Source of the DNA: Pseudorasbora parva
Lineage: Eukaryota; Chordata; Actinopteri; Cypriniformes; Gobionidae
Direction: 5' to 3'
Assembly (NCBI RefSeq): GCF_024679245.1
Contig: NC_090183.1
Coordinates: forward strand, 18,230,207-18,294,206
DNA length: 64,000 nucleotides
The notes below the pieces were generated by a model that saw only the letters and a program-made list of their open reading frames with translations, was not told where the DNA came from and searched no databases. Each line of letters starts with the position of its first letter. The first letter of the stretch is position 1. Positions 10,101 through 20,800 of this stretch are shown here, in pieces. Position numbers and translations under genes: made by a program.

Positions 10101-12799
10101 GAGTCAGAACCACCGTCTTCTTGCAGCAGATATTCGTTTGTATGCAACAGAGAAATTCCTGTCAGTGTTTTGACTCCTTTGCACATTTTAAAAGCTTTTC
10201 ACAAGTTCTTGGCTGGTCAAAATACCATCATATGTAAACATATACAATGAGCACATTTAGCCCAGCACACACTGTTTTTTTATTGATTTTAAAAAATATT
10301 ACAGTGTGAATGCTTAGCTGTCATGTTGTGGCTGAAGTTGAGGCAGGATATAGATGCAGCAGTCAACTTTAACAATATATTAAAATAACAAAGACTCAAG
10401 ATAACAGAAAAATATAAAACGCAGGAGAGAAACAACCACTAACCAAAGACATACTAAAATACATAAGAATGAACAGGGAATATAATGTATATACACATTA
10501 CACAGACTAAAAGAGTGAATTAACAAGGGGCAGATAGACACAATAGGTTGCTTTGGTAACTAACAGGCACAAACTCGGTCTCATGACCTTCATCAGGCAT
10601 ATACCTGAGACCGAAAATAAATGTTGCTAATAAATCACTGTACATTTTTCTGTAAGCATTGATATTGTGCAAAGCATTGATATTGTGCAAGATTTCCTTT
10701 TTTTGTTGTTGTTGTTGAGATTTTTGGATTTGTTTATCCTCTTTCCTACGCACCTATCCATTACCAACAGGTGTGCAATGGTAGTTGGGTGTTAATTATT
10801 AAAGTCAGCATGAAATGGAATTTGAAAGGAAATGTCCTTAATTCGTGTTTTTTTTTTTTTTTTTTTTTTACTTTTCAGACTTTGTAAGCCACAGGTATCA
10901 GATGTGATTGTAGATCCCATGTGTGGAACCGGAGCTATACCTTTAGAGGTTTGTTGTATGATTAAACTGCTAAATGAATTTGCAGTCTGTCTTCAGTTAT
11001 TATATTTCTGTGTTGTTAGAGTGAATTGTTTTTAAAACAAATACTCTTTGTTTTGTCAGGGAGCCATGGAATGGCAGAATTCATTCTTTTTAGCTGGAGA
11101 CAACAATGGCACTGCAGTCAGCAGATCAGTCAATAATATCAAGCACATTCTGAAGAGAACACATGATGGAGGAAGGTGAGGCTTTTGATAGTGTTATTAG
11201 AACAGTGTTGTTTTAGTATTATTTATATACTTTTGAATTATTTATTCAAAGTTTGAACTTTGAACTTTTATTTTTAGATTTTCAGTATTCGTATTCATTT
11301 GCTTTTGAGTTTTTATAATTTATTTTTGTTCTTCAACTTTTAGGTTGAGTAACTAATTTTAGTTGCCCAGACAAAATTACTAATTTTCCTAAATTAGTTA
11401 ATTTATTCATTAAAAAAATAACGGATAAAAAAGGTGCAGTGTGTAATATTTATGACATTCTATTGGCAGAAATGCAATATATATATATAATATAAATAAC
11501 TATGTTTTCAGTGGGGTATAAAGACCTTACATAATGAACCGTTATGTTTTATTACCGTAGAATGAGCCATTTCTATCTCCATACACCGAGGGTCCCCTTA
11601 TAGTGAATTCGCCATTTTGCGCCGTCATGTTTCTACAATAGCCATAAACAGACAAACTGCTCTACAAAGCACTAGCTACCCTCTGTTGTCTCAGACGAAG
11701 ACATCTTTGTCCTGTGTTGGCCACTGTAGCTTCTCTATGTGCTTCAAAAGGGAGCGGTGGGCGATCCACAACCTCGCTGCTAATGCCGCTAAAATGTTTA
11801 CAGTGCACCTTTAACAAATTAAAGATATTAACAATGCACCAATTTTTTTTGATGAACAAAAAACTGGAATGTGTGAGTGAAAACCAGTGAACTGAAGTGC
11901 TTTGGTAGCAGGTTACCTCACACAAATTCATATGAGATTAATCAAATATATAAACATAAACACCTTTTTTGCAAGACGATATATGACTACAAAAATGACT
12001 CCCTGTTCAAATGTTCACTGTGTTCACTTCATGTTGTATTTGTAGCTCTTCAGGCTTGCCCTTAGACATAGTTCAGTGGGACTTGTGCAACCTACCCATG
12101 AGAAGCAGCTCAGTGGATATCATCATTACTGACATGCCTTTTGGAAAGAGGTACTGGCGCACATTGAATATTAGCTATAAGTTTAGAATTATACCAATGC
12201 ATCATTGCAATGAATAATCATATTATAGTTATATATTATTATGCGTTTATGTATTTAAACTGTATTTGTTGTGTGTGTTTTACAGAATGGGTTCCAGAAA
12301 GAAGAACTGGGAATTATACCCTTTATGTCTTCGAGAAATGGCTCGAGTTTGTAAACCTGGTACAGGGAAAGCTGTGCTGCTGACTCAAGATAAAAAGTGT
12401 TTCTCAAAGGTGTGGCTACTTTGAGTTAATATAATTGTAGTTTATTAAAAAAGCATTTTGGAATGTAGTAATGAAAATGTCATGTGAAATGGAAGATTCC
12501 ACAATAAAGTGAAATCAAAATATTTTTGGTTGTTTAAATAGAATTTTTATGAGTTATCAAAGCAACGTCCATTTCTCTGCGTAATGGCCTATCTTATCTG
12601 TCTTTTTCAGGCAATGTTGCAGATGGGGTCACTATGGCGGAAATCACATACTGTTTGGGTGAATGTGGGAGGATTGCATGCTGGCGTTTTTGTTCTCAAA
12701 AGGACGGCAGTAGTTTTTGGCACCACTCCGGGAGATGTAACGGAGCCTCATGCAGCAACAGAATCTCAAAAAGAGAATATGGAGAGCGCAAGTCTGTGA
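4165..12799 (+). CDS. thumpd3: THUMP domain-containing protein 3, tRNA guanosine N2-methyltransferase
   Basis: Nine coding exons: 4165-4326, 7945-8022, 8662-9114, 9421-9551, 10879-10948, 11060-11175, 12046-12150, 12286-12409, 12611-12799; all borders GT-AG, phase continuous, 475 residues. The THUMP RNA-binding region covers roughly residues 10-260 and is interrupted by a Lys-rich then acidic low-complexity insert encoded by exon 3. The Rossmann methyltransferase follows: SAM motif I VDPMCGTGAIPLE (286-298), an acidic GDNN loop (311-314) and catalytic-type motif TDMPFGKRMG (365-374). Known family role: with TRMT112 it makes N2-methylguanosine at tRNA position 6 (and 7 in some tRNAs). I start at ATG 4165 because IGATVPTGFE follows directly; the human protein has about 30 more N-terminal residues, and the GTG at 4159 is not a plausible eukaryotic start. 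Introns hold several transposon fragments. Confidence 0.95.
4720..4990. repeat. Half copy of a foldback DNA element (GGGTTAGTTCACCCA family)
   Basis: Begins AAAGGGTTAGTTCACCCAAA and continues with ACTCACCCTCATGTCGTTCC, the left half of the element that is complete at 38530-39263 and 62700-63391. The matching right arm is absent. Lies in thumpd3 intron 1. Confidence 0.7.
5270..6665 (+). mobile_element. Degenerate DIRS-type retrotransposon remnant
   Basis: Short stretches of plus-strand translation resemble the reverse transcriptase/RNase H region of fish DIRS elements. One lies near 6380-6445 (VLEWVVNTITSGYTLQFAHR). The other is at 6522-6665, starting FLGMEYEPTF and ending VSPKCFQRLL. The frames shift between these and stops are frequent. 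Base composition is richer in G+C than the surrounding intron. Upstream sequence (about 5340-5860) may be the gag-like part, but I cannot place it by motif. Non-functional, within thumpd3 intron 1. Confidence 0.55.
6855..7330. repeat. DNA-element fragment, family 2 (copies at 18.6 and 49.6 kb)
   Basis: Contains CATGATTTACTCACCCTCGCC and then GTGTCTTCTGAAGCAAAGCG with GATGGGTTTTTGTAAG. The same landmarks recur in reverse complement at 18585-18898 and on the plus strand at 49600-49910. A dispersed non-autonomous element in thumpd3 intron 1. Confidence 0.6.
8457..8622. repeat. Short dispersed element (GGTAACACTTTATTTTAG family)
   Basis: Starts TTTGGTAACACTTTATTTTA and ends CCTTAAAGTAAAGTGTC, giving imperfect terminal inverted repeats (GACACTTTACTTTAAGG against the left end). 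The interior carries ACCCTAAACC motifs, as in common fish short elements. Located just before thumpd3 exon 3. Confidence 0.5.
10320..10760. repeat. Probable dispersed repeat with a short tandem duplication
   Basis: An A/C-rich segment in thumpd3 intron 4 whose texture resembles the segment at 46540-46930. It includes two adjacent copies of AAGCATTGATATTGTGC at about 10654-10690. Family not recognised. Confidence 0.3.
10848..10869 (+). repeat. T22 homopolymer next to the thumpd3 exon 5 acceptor
   Basis: A 22-base T run ending nine bases before the exon 5 edge at 10879, followed by ACTTTTCAG. It doubles as an extended polypyrimidine tract. Confidence 0.9.
11431..11811. mobile_element. Non-autonomous TTAA-type element (AAGGTGCA ends)
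   Basis: The left end AAGGTGCAGTGTGTAATATTT pairs with the reverse complement of the right end (AAGGTGCACTGTAAACATTTT). A TTAA is present at the right flank; the left flank is degraded. About 380 bp, in thumpd3 intron 6. Shares terminal sequence style with the element at 40872-41334. Confidence 0.65.
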
Positions 12800-12937
12800 G
12801 AAGGCTAAAAAAAACCAATTCACAGATCTGTGTGTGTTCCTTGTGTGTGGAGTTAGCATGGTCCAAAAGTTTGCATTTTCTTTATTTCTTGATTAGCTGA
12901 CCTGAGAAATTATCTTTGGCTGTCCTGATTCGAAGTT

Positions 12938-12943
12938 AATAAA
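12938..12943 (+). terminator. thumpd3: Poly(A) signal AATAAA of thumpd3
   Basis: Canonical AATAAA 139 bp after the stop codon, followed by T/G-rich sequence. Confidence 0.8.
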
Positions 12944-13687
12944 ATGTTCAAATGTTAATGTTCATTTCGAGGTTTGATTTATTTATTTATTTGTGAAAAT
13001 TGCTAAATTGCTTTTGTGATTTGCTAATCCAAATCATTTGTTCACACTGCATTGAACCTTACATCTTTGTCTTTATTTTGTCAACTGCAAAGATTATACA
13101 TTTCTATACTTGCATAATTTTTGTAACTAGTAAGAATGTGCAAGTCCAATATAAGTCCAAGGAACAGAAACATAAAGTTTTTACATCAAAGTAATACATT
13201 CCTATAAAAAAACAAAACAAAAATCACTTGGAAACTGTACAAAAAAAAGGTTATATTAATTAATTATCATGTAAGTTTAAGTGGAATGCACTTTTATTAA
13301 CATTTGTAACAATAAAGTAAATGACACACAAAAGAGTGTGTCCCTAGCCTAGAAATCTAGACGCACCCTAGCGGCAGCAAATTTAATCTGCCCGCATCTG
13401 TCATGATGTGGGTCTGGCTTGTCAGGCTGGTGTGTCCCATTTTTAAGAATTTGAATTCAAGAATGAATTGTACTCAATGTAACTTTACACACATAAGCAC
13501 ATTTATTTACTTTATGCATTTTTGCACTGATACAGTCTAATAAATTCACCCCATAAAAAAGGTATAATTGCAAAAGCCCTGAAGAAAGAAATTACACTTT
13601 TTGTGTTATGCATTATTAATCTTTCTGTTTGAGAGCATAGTTCGTTGTAAGACTGCAGTCACAATCAAATTATTTTAAGAAATTGTC
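12944..13687. other. thumpd3-zxdc intergenic gap
   Basis: About 740 bp with no gene. It must hold the zxdc promoter, but no TATA or GC box is clear. The segment 13345-13440 (CTAGAAATCTAGACGCACCC) looks like a short dispersed fish repeat rather than unique DNA; I cannot name the family. Confidence 0.45.
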
Positions 13688-16600
13688 ATGCCAAGTGTCT
13701 CATGCACTGATCTTGGAGGGGAAAATGGTATGACGCAATTTCTATACCGGCCTATCATGATCGGTCACTCATATGTGAAGGGCGGAGCTTTTATGAGCTG
13801 CTGCTACAGGGACACCAAGATGGAAATCCAGGGGCTTTCTGACACAAAAAACACCCAGTACCAACATGGCGTCCCGCTCCACACGACATTCTCTCGGCAG
13901 ACAACAGCTTCAGGGATTCATGCGAAAACACGTCTGACTGAAAATGCTATCTCGGAACTCTCGGGGTCGCTGGGCATCGATAGTGACGACAACAACAACC
14001 GGGCCAGATCGTCTCCGCTTCGGGTTGCGGAAAATGGCAGCGGCTGCGCTCTGTCTCTTCAAAGCAGCCATCATAAGACATATGATGTACCGTCCGCCGT
14101 TTCAGAGCTCGGTGACGTGAATGCGTCTAGGCAAAGGGTGTTTAATGAATTAGAGCTGCTGCCTTCTGAGTTTGAGAGAGCCGATGAACATGAGGAAAAC
14201 GATCTGCAAATGGCGCTTCCCCTTCTGGACACAGAAAGCTGTGATCAGAGGCACGCGAGCAGTACCTCTACAGGCAAGAGCCCAGAGGAGCTGTATGTGG
14301 TTTTTAATATAGTACATAAAGATGATGACAGCAGGGAACGACAAATGAACTTTCAATACAAAGCGGAAGAGAATGGATCATCATCATCCAAGTCAAAGAC
14401 TCTCAGTTCCCCAGTAGATTCAGATGGAAACTTCAACAGAACCTCGTCTAGAACTGGACATTTGTCTAGCCACATTAGTTTAAATCCTAGATCTGAGAGA
14501 ACAGACCAAAATGTTAGACACGAGTTCTGTCTTGTGGCAGAGAATAGAGACCCAATATTATCAGAAGACTATTCTGGGAGCAGTCAAACTCCAAAAGTCT
14601 CTACTGTAGAAATGCTCAGCAATCATTTAGTTGAACATTCAACCGAAGAATTGATGCAGTGTGTGACAAAAAATAATAGCACTGCATTTGTACCCGAGAA
14701 CAGGGTTGCACCAGAGATGGCTGAATTGAATATCATGGATTATACAAATCAAGAGTCCAGCAGTAATGGGGACTGTGTTCCTGATGGGATGTCGATACCT
14801 GTGCATGAAACATTCTCTGGCACCATCATGATTAACAATCAGAGTATCATTGTGACCATTGAAAATGGAATATTGACCCTAGCCACACCGCCAGAGGGCT
14901 ACGCTTACAAGGAGGATGGAATGATAAGCTTAAAAGAACATTTGGGAATGAAAGACAATGAAGACCTTGTGCTGCTCAACTACGACGGTGGAAGTAAGTC
15001 CATTGGGAAAATCAGCAATGTTACCTCAAGTGTGCAAGATGAGCCTAGAGCCAGATTCACCAGCAGTGACTCAGAATTAACTCTAGCTGATGACTGTTTG
15101 CTCTCAGAAATGGGTGTTACTCTGGACTCTTGCCCACCAATTAAGCAAGAGGAAGGAGTCATTTGTGCTATAGAAGATGGAAATGATGTTTGCCAAAATT
15201 CTAAAAGCAAATCAGTTGCTTGTGAAGAACTACAGCCAATAAACCTATTAACTGTATCAGGATTGACCAAGAAAGGTGCAGTAGTGAAGTATAGATGTCC
15301 CCAACCAGGCTGTTCCAGCACCTTTGATACCCGGCAAAATCTCAAAATTCACTTGGTTCTACACACAGAGGACCAACGTCCCTTCAAGTGTACAGTGGAG
15401 GGCTGCGATTGGTCCTTTACGACGTCATACAAACTTAAACGGCACTTGCAGTCTCACGATAAAGTGCGGCCGTATAAATGTGAATGGGAAAACTGTGGTC
15501 GGCGTTTCACCACAGTGTACAATCTAAAGGCTCATGTTAGAGCACATGATCAGGAAAATGCGTTTATCTGTGAAGTATGCAGTGAGAGGTTTCGCACCGC
15601 CACAAGACTTGCTAATCATCAAAGAACACATTTTGAACCTGAGAGACCACACAAGTGTGAATTCCCAGGTGAGTTGAATTGATATCTTAACTAATGCTAC
15701 TGACAATAGGCAGAGACAATATTGCAGATGCTAATACCGATCTGATGATGGTGTTTCTATTCTTCTTCAGGATGTGAGAAGACCTTCATCACCTTCAGTG
15801 CTCTGTTCTCCCACAACAGAACCCACTTCAGAGAAATGGCTCAGTTCACATGCACCTATCCTGGCTGTGACAAGCGTTATGACAAGGCCTGTCGGCTCAA
15901 AATACACCTCCGCAGCCACACAGGTGAAAAAATGCACAGATACTTGGAATAAAGTCATTATCACTTAAATTTCCTAACAGTACTCTCTAATTTTTTCAAG
16001 GTGAAAGACCTTTTATTTGTGATTCTGATTCCTGTGGCTGGACCTTCACAAGCATGTCCAAATTACTGAGGCACAAACGGTTAGAATCCGATCCTCATAC
16101 TCATACATGCACGTTTATATACATATAGTGTGTAATTGTGAATAATATTGTTACAAGAAATATATTTTAAGTTTGCACCGAAAACCGAATCTGAAAATAA
16201 ATGAATCAAACTTATTTAATTACACTCCTATAATAAAATTCATCTCTTCCTGTGACTAGTAAAGAGGCGATTGAGTGTGCTTGTCATCGGAGAAGTGCTC
16301 ATTAAATGTCAAAAAACATTTCTTCCTGAAACCGAAAATAGCTTTAATAAATTATAAATGTTTCATCATGGTATTTTAATAAATAGTAAATGGTCTTAGA
16401 AATAATCCAAAATAATTGACCCTTCGCTAAGCCACGCCCTCCTTAGTTACTGTTGCTATGCCTGTCAAGCTTTCGCGCCTGGCACGTCTATTACAGTATG
16501 GATGCGCCAGTGTCAGACATTTCCAAGGAGATAATTAGTCATTTGGCGAACAGGTGAAATATATGAGAGAGCAAGACAAAAGGGACTGCAGTATGCATTC

Positions 16601-17785
16601 GCTGGATATATCCACGACATACTATGCAACCAATTAGAGAATCATTTCATTCAAATTGAAGCTAAAGCCTATAGTTCTCAGCGCAATCAGCAGCTGCCTC
16701 ATACATATCCATGCACAGCAGTGTAAGTAAAATTAGAATATAATTGTATAATTATAAATCAAACGTGTTTATTCTACAAGATTTATGAATAAGCGAAGAC
16801 ATTAGCCTGACAACTTTGCAATGATTCTCATGCCGGGCTACTGCTCACGTGTCGTGGGTCTTAACGAACACCTTGGACCAAAGATACTGACCTGTTAATT
16901 TTATAAACACAGCCACGACAATAATCCTTATTATGAAGGTCTTAGTTTGCAAATTATTTGTCTAAACAAACTACAATACAAAACTAATGAATAAAGCTAC
17001 AAGACAGTCCTTTTTATAATCTATATAGTGCATCATATGTAATATTTTCCATAAATCAAACACCTCGTGTTTTTGTTGTTGTTGTTTTTTTCAGTTCATT
17101 GGAGCAAACGTAACAGTGTTTTTGTTAATCCTGTAGAGATTTAGTTGTGAATGGGACCTCACACACTTTGATTCACGCCTGTTATTTCTCACCTCGAGTT
17201 TTAGGTTTGGGGAAGGAAATTTTTTTTTAGTATACCAGGTATCAGATTTGCACAATCCCACACGCACAACGCTTCTGCATGTTTACCTCGCTCGAAAGCT
17301 TGACAGACCTTCCGCGCCTTGTTACAGTTGCTAAGCCAAGGTTGGCTTGTGGTGGTTTTTGGGCGTGGCTTAGTGAAGGGTCAATTCCTTTAAAATGCTA
17401 AAACGTATGTATACCCTTTAATGCACCATTGTCCACCACAATACAGGGTAGGTAACCTAACTGAATAGATCTGTCCACTCCAGTGGACTGCATGCCGGTT
17501 TAAGATCATAGTATTTCAAGTCAATTGAATTTTATAATTTTTAAATATGTATCGTTTAAAAGCAGCATCCACATTTTGTTGAAAGTCAGTCACAAGATTC
17601 ACAGTGATTCATTAGATCTTCATCTTCAGGAAGCACGATGATGACAGACGTTTTGCATGTCCAGAGGAAGGCTGCGGGAAATCCTTTACACGGGCCGAGC
17701 ACTTGAAGGGCCACAGTATCACACATCTGGGTACCAAGCCATTTGAATGCCCTGTTGAAGGTCAGCATCTTGTATGAACAAGAAC

Positions 17786-17843
<58 letters not shown>

Positions 17844-20800
17844 CATTTTCAGAGAAGAGATGTCATAGATTTTTAGATTTAGAGACATTTAAATTTTGTT
17901 TTTATGGTGACTTGAACAGCTACAGGCCTTCCTTTGAGAAGTATCTCGAGCAATGTTCTATTTATGACGTTCCCCAAGTGGTTTACTGTTGGGGACATCT
18001 CATTGAGCCACGCCACATCCAGTGTAGACAACATCACTGATTATAATGGCTTATTGTCTTTTGTTGCGTCGCTTGCATCCGGTTTAGATAAGGTGTTAAT
18101 CAGCAGAGATTGATTTTTGTATTGTACAGTGTTTTAGAGTCAAGGATGTTATGTTTTTAAGATTTTCTATCACTTTCTGTGAAATGTCTGTCAATTTTCT
18201 TTTAAAACTACTATTTCAGATTGAGTTCTGTAATTGTTATTATTTGAATGTGCAGGTTGTAATGCGAAGTTTTCAGCTCGAAGTAGTCTCTACATCCATT
18301 CTAAGAAGCATAAGCAGGATGGAGTCAGTCTGAGGAGTCGCTGTCCTGTCGCTGGTTGCACCAAACACTTCTCATCACGCAGCAGCCTCAAGACACACAT
18401 GCTTAAACACCACAACCTCAGCCCAGGTACACAAACAAACACACACAACTTACAAAGGCTGATCGCCTTCTGTGGAAAGTGTCTCTCTAGTTCAAAATGC
18501 TTATGCTACTTCTGATGAGTGTAACTGATAGCGTAAGCCTTTGAACCTCAGAGGCACTTTCAACACTTTTTCCATAAATTAAATACGGAAGGCGATTGGC
18601 CGAAACTTTACTTTATAGAGTTTTAAATATGGATATTTTTCTTACACAAGTGCATCAGTTCGCTTCAGAAGACCTTTAATAACCCCCAGAGCCTTGTTAT
18701 TTCATGGACAGATGCATTTTTTCATGGACTTCAAAAACAGTGCAACAATTAATGGCATTATAAAGCTTGGATTGGCCAGGACTTTCTTAAAATAATTCTG
18801 ATTTTATTAATCTAAAAGAAAAGTGTCATATACACCTAGGATGACTTGAGCGTGAGTAAATCATGGGCTAATTTACATAGATGAACTATCCCTTTAAGCT
18901 TTGTATTAGTAGAAACCTGGTAGTATATACAAATTATCGTGCTTCCCCCTCCCCCTGAGATGAGAGATTTATATATTTTATGTCTGGAAAAGCCTCCGAT
19001 GATGCAAATATCATCATTTTGCATCATTGGAGGATTTTTGGCCAGAAGCTAGAGACTACAGCCAGTAGTAGGAGCTAGTTTCGGATGCTTTCAACCCGCC
19101 CATAGGGGTGGGATCTCACTCACAGAATGTAAATGTGCACAGCCGCTGGGCATTCATAACGGAGCAGTGCGGAGCAAAGTGAGTGTTTTCAATTAATTCC
19201 TATGAAAGTTAAACTTCCATAAGCATGAACTAAAGGTTAATGGTCAGCTTGGTTGCCTGCATCATCCGGATCAGTTTCGGGCTTGAATTGATAAGGAAGG
19301 ACCAACATTATCATCTGTCAATATTGCTTTGCTTTGGGAGCTGATGTCCAAATACGGTAAGAAGCATGACATTTTCGTCAGACGCTTAAGGTATTCGGGC
19401 CAATCACAATGCACTGGATCGCTGACCAATCAGAACACCACGCTTTGTAAAAATCAGCGCGTTACTGAAAGCAACATTAATGTATAGTATGTGTAAAATA
19501 ATACCCAAATAACCCAAAACACGTTGCATTAAACCAAATACACAAAATGTTCTTTTTAGAATCATCATATAACCCCTTTAATGGAAGGTTAGGTCATGAA
19601 TATTTGCCAAAAAGTCATGGAAATGCATTGGTGAAAATGTGTACAAACCTTGAAAAATAACCAATTTCTACTTGTTGGTAAACCTTAGGAATGTTTTAAA
19701 TTATGTACATATCACTCTTGCTTTTGTTTTTTTGTTTTTTATGGTGATAATGTTCCGTTCTTTCTGCAGATGTGTTGAGTCAATTGGATGACACATCCAC
19801 TCTAACGCCCAGCAGTGAGCTGACAAGTACTTCGCAGGCTGTTAGTGCCCCCTCAGGACCTCCAGGAGCAGAACTCAGCAGTTTGGACCTATCCTCTCTC
19901 TTCTCCAGCATTCCTACCTGTCCTGGGGCCACTGCTGTCTCTGTAGGGAGTGAAAGCAACTCTGGGGCTGGATCTTTCTCCATGGACATGCCTCTGGTTA
20001 ACGCCGGAATCCTCACAATAGATCCAGCATCAGTCGGCTCGGCTCTTAATGGGCCAAAAACTGTGGATCCTCTCATTTTAGCAGCTGGGCAAGATATGGG
20101 CGTACATGTATTAGACACAGGATTGGGCGCTGGAGGAGGTGGAGGGGTATTGCCCCATGCCACATTGCATTTGGATGATGTGCAAACAGTCAACCCAGAG
20201 GAGCTAGGAACACTAACTGCTCTGGCTATTCAAAGTACTGCGTCTTCAGAACAACTCCACCCTCTGAATTCCTGCAATCCCTTGACTGTAGAATCCCCAT
20301 CTACTCTCACTCCATCCCTCTCTTCATCGCTCACTCAGTCTCTCTCCTCACTGACATCAGCTCTTCCTCCAGCACTCAATTCATCTCTTGTTCCTTCTCT
20401 CTCCGCCCCTCTTTCCTCCTCCATGGCTCTAGCAACAACTCCTGTACCTGAGTTGCTTTGTCCTCAGGCCAAGGCTGACCTGGCAGGCAATGAGACTGCA
20501 GTGGGACCCTTGTTAAGTAGAGTGGACGTCATGGCTCAGCCAGATGGCAGTAAGGGAATGTGTCAGTTTGTGTTCCCCAGCCACAGTGGATCCTACAGTG
20601 GGCAGAAAATAACAGAATTGCCCTCGGTCACCCCCTGCCCTGTTATGGTTAGTTGGAAAGCATTTTAATCTTGAAATTTATGAAATTGTTAGTTGTAAAA
20701 TAAACAACTATTTGGTTAAATGTTCCTTTTTCAGTCATTTTAAAACAAGTTAACCCAAAAGTTATTTTGTTCTGCCATTAGGAGAGCAGTGGATCAGCAC

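Noticed and set aside
14980..15345. 121-codon open frame on the minus strand opposite zxdc exon 1
   Set aside because: Antisense shadow of the zxdc coding exon; no similarity or splice context of its own.
17586..18040. Open frames rich in Tyr-Ile on both strands around 17.8 kb and again at 32.8-33.1 kb
   Set aside because: They are translations of (TA)n microsatellites, not proteins.
19772..20668. Long plus-strand frame beginning with Met at 19772, possible separate gene
   Set aside because: It is zxdc exon 6: preceded by an acceptor at 19769, in phase with the finger exons, and matching the known post-finger region of ZXDC.
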